The position numbers were made by a program, and so were the translations under genes. From Triangularia verruculosa (lineage: Eukaryota; Ascomycota; Sordariomycetes; Sordariales; Podosporaceae): a stretch of DNA of 64,000 nt. Below are positions 61,739 through 64,000 of this stretch, piece after piece. The notes under the pieces are model-generated. The model ran no database searches and had not been told where the DNA came from. It saw nothing but the letters and a program-made list of their open reading frames with translations. Each line of letters starts with the position of its first letter. Positions within the stretch are counted from its first letter, which is position 1. The stretch spans positions 62,001-126,000 of the forward strand of contig MU863931.1 in the NCBI GenBank assembly GCA_033296885.1, in the 5' to 3' direction.

Positions 61739-64000
61739 ATGGCCACCAACCACGGCCACCCGCCAGAAAACGAAGAAATAATCGACTTCCACCACCCTTA
61801 CACGCCCTACCCCGTCCAGCTAGAATTCATGCGAACAGTGTACGGCATTCTCGAGCGAGGGGACGGGCAAGTCGGGATTTTGGAATCGCCGACCGGCACG
61901 GGGAAGTCGCTGTCGCTGATTTGTTCGGCGCTGACTTGGCTGCGGAATCACAAGAGGAAGAATTTCGAGGTCGGGCTGGATGAGACGAGGAGGGAGATGG
62001 CGGGGGAGCCGGGGTGGATGGTGGAGATTGCGCTGAAGAGGAAGAGGGAGGAGCTGATGAAACGGTGGGAGGAGAGGGAACAGCGGTTGGCGAGGTTGAG
62101 GAAGCAGGAGAGGGAGGCGGAGGAGAGGGGGAGGGATAGGAAGCGGGTTAGGGTTGAGGAGAGAGGGAAGAAGAGGGAGGTGGATGAGGAGGAGGAGTTT
62201 TTGGTGGGGGTGGGGGGCGGTGATGATGATGGGGAGGGGGAGGAGGGGGGGTTGAGTAAGGAAACGAGAGAGATGTTGGTTAAGGTTGGATTGGGGGGGT
62301 GGAAGAGGGAGGAGGGTGAGGAAGATGGAGGGGAGGGGGAGGGGGAGGGTATTAAGGTATGTGAGGTAACAATGCGGAATGGATGTGGTGCTGATATGAA
62401 GCAGATTTATTACACGTCAAGAACGCACTCACAGCTGACGCAGTTTATTTCCGAGTTACGACGGCCGGAATTTCCACCATCGTTGCCGGCGGAATTACTT
62501 GAAAAAGACGGAAAAGAAGAGACGAAGGAGACGGTCAAAGAAATCACTCTTTCGTCAAGGCAAAAGCTCTGCATCAACCCAGCCGTTGCCAGGCTAGGCT
62601 CAGTATCGGCAATCAACGACCGGTGCACGGAGCTGCAACAGTCAAAATCCAAAGAAAAATGCGCCTTCATGCCAAATGCAGAAAATCTCAAACAAACACA
62701 TCAATTCAGAGACACCACGCTGGCAACAGTGCCGGATATCGAGGACATGTACAGGATAGGGAAGCAGTTGCACGTGTGCCCTTATTATGCTTCTCGAACG
62801 GCGATTCCTGGAGCGGAAGTTATCACGCTGCCGTACCCGCTGCTACTGCAAAAGAACGCTAGAGAGGCGTTGGGGATCAAATTGGAAGGAAACGTGGTTA
62901 TCATTGACGAGGCGCACAATATCATGGATGCCGTGGCCAATGTGTATGCGGCTGATATCCGGTTAAGCGAGCTGAGAAGAGGCAGGCAGATGTTGGGGGT
63001 GTATGTGAAGAGGTTTGGTAAGAAGCTGAAAGGAGAGAACCGGGTGATGGTGGCTCAGATCGGCAAGGTGGTGGAGTCGCTCAAGGACTGGTTGGAAGGG
63101 CAGTTGCAGGTTAAGGTACGCCTTTTCGTGATTCCGACTTTGATAAGATTGGAACTGAGCTGACTGTCCACAGGGCGACCAAGGCATTGCCGATCCAAAC
63201 TCCCTCCTCAAAAGCCGGGGTGCAGACCAAATCAACCTCTACACGCTGATGAAATACATCCAAGAATCCAAACTAGCCTACAAAATCGAAAGCTACGTCG
63301 CACACACCGAAGAGTCCCAGGACTTAACATCACCAAAGTCCTCCACGCCCGTCCTCCACACATTAGTCTCCTTCCTCACAGCCCTGACAAACCTCAGCAC
63401 CGAAGGTCGCATCTTTTACGAAAAGCTCCCCGGAGAACACCCCGAAATCAAGCTGTCCTACCTCTTGTTGTCGCCAACCCACGCCTTCTCCTCCATCGCG
63501 TCTTCTGCCCGAGCCGTCATCCTCGCAGGCGGCACCATGTCCCCCTTTGAAGACTACAAAGCCCATTTATTCCCCTCCCTGCCCCCGGAAAAACTGACAA
63601 CCCTCAGCTGCGGACACGTCATCCCCGCCTCCAACTTGTTTGTCCACACTTTATCCTCTTACAGGCCCGGGGGGGTAGATCCCTTCGAGTTCAGCTTCCA
63701 GAAGCGCTCCGATCGCGCGATGATCAAAAACCTCGGCTTGGCATTGCTCAACATCTGCTCGGTAGCGCCAGATGGAGTAGTGGTTTTCTTCCCCAGTTAC
63801 GCCTACCTTGACGAGGTGATTGCCATCTGGCAAACGACCGACCCCGCGTCCCTCCCGTCAATCTGGGATCGTCTCTCCTCCAAGAAGCCACTCTTCCGGG
63901 ACACCTCATCCTCATCGTCGTCGGCAACCTCGACAGAAGACATTTTGTCTTGCTACACCACCGCCATCTCCTCCCCTGCCTCCCCGAGGAAGGGCGCGGT
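61739..64000 (+). CDS. chl1: CHL1 (DDX11-type) ATP-dependent DNA helicase, 3' end outside window
   Basis: Iron-sulfur DEAH helicase for sister-chromatid cohesion and genome stability. Exons 61739-62356, 62405-63115 and 63174 to the window edge. Walker A is ESPTGTGKS (Lys56). A Glu/Arg-rich insert of about 120 residues follows, as in fungal CHL1. The 48-bp segment 62357-62404 has a GTATGT donor and GCAG acceptor and no stop; removing it joins IK to IYYTSRTHSQL, the conserved motif Ia, so I treat it as an intron. The Fe-S cysteines appear in KLCINPAV, NDRCTELQ, EKCAFM and HVCPYYASR. The DEAH box is IIDEAHNI. Exon 3 includes LLLSPTHAF and ILAGGTMSPFEDY, then FFPSYAYL. The C-terminal helicase motifs continue outside. 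Confidence 0.95.

Overview
This window looks like nuclear DNA of a filamentous ascomycete, probably a Sordariomycete near the Sordariales; the taxonomic part is inference. The evidence is short introns (about 47-85 bp, mostly GTATGT/GTAAGT donors, several with CTAAC-type branch sites), long 5' UTR-like spacers, a HET-domain gene, and filamentous-fungal proteins such as a full-length ATG26, an AA9 monooxygenase, an HsbA-like wall protein and GPI-anchor-like secreted proteins. Exon structures are given in the individual entries.

Layout. (1) 1-11.8 kb is a carbohydrate island: a secreted GH3 beta-glucosidase (cut by the left edge) diverges from a GH31 alpha-xylosidase without signal peptide, followed by an MFS sugar transporter, two tandem paralogous GPI-anchor-like secreted proteins and an AA9 lytic polysaccharide monooxygenase. 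Together they suggest breakdown of xyloglucan or xylosylated oligosaccharides, with outside cleavage, uptake and internal removal of alpha-xylose. (2) 12.7-22.2 kb holds a ZZ-type zinc-finger protein, a hexapeptide-repeat acetyltransferase, an ADP-ribosylglycohydrolase, a large membrane protein with an in-frame TAG, and an intronless intracellular subtilase. (3) 22.2-26.1 kb is a decayed repeat island: a 100-bp inverted repeat, a zinc-finger pseudogene whose four stops are each one C-to-T step from a sense codon, a foldback element around a 21-bp tandem array, and a relic of a UPF1-type helicase. A tRNA-Cys gene closes it. (4) 27-37 kb is accessory: an HsbA-like secreted protein, an F-box protein carrying telomere-like repeats in its coding sequence, a class III aminotransferase, a HET protein, a CDC123-like protein and a diverged HET-like protein. 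(5) 38.5-64 kb is housekeeping: an Mtf2-like mitochondrial protein, CMR1, ATG26, FCP1, the GRIM-19 complex I subunit, an intron-bearing and apparently degraded tRNA-Lys, condensin subunit 1, CDC7 and CHL1 (cut by the right edge).

The most interesting items are the compact GH3/GH31/transporter group, the HET / HET-like / CDC123-like group, the AA9 protein with both usual second-sphere residues replaced, the RIP-like repeat island, the telomere-like repeat inside an exon, and a repeated switch from C-rich to G-rich composition along the coding strand of several genes.
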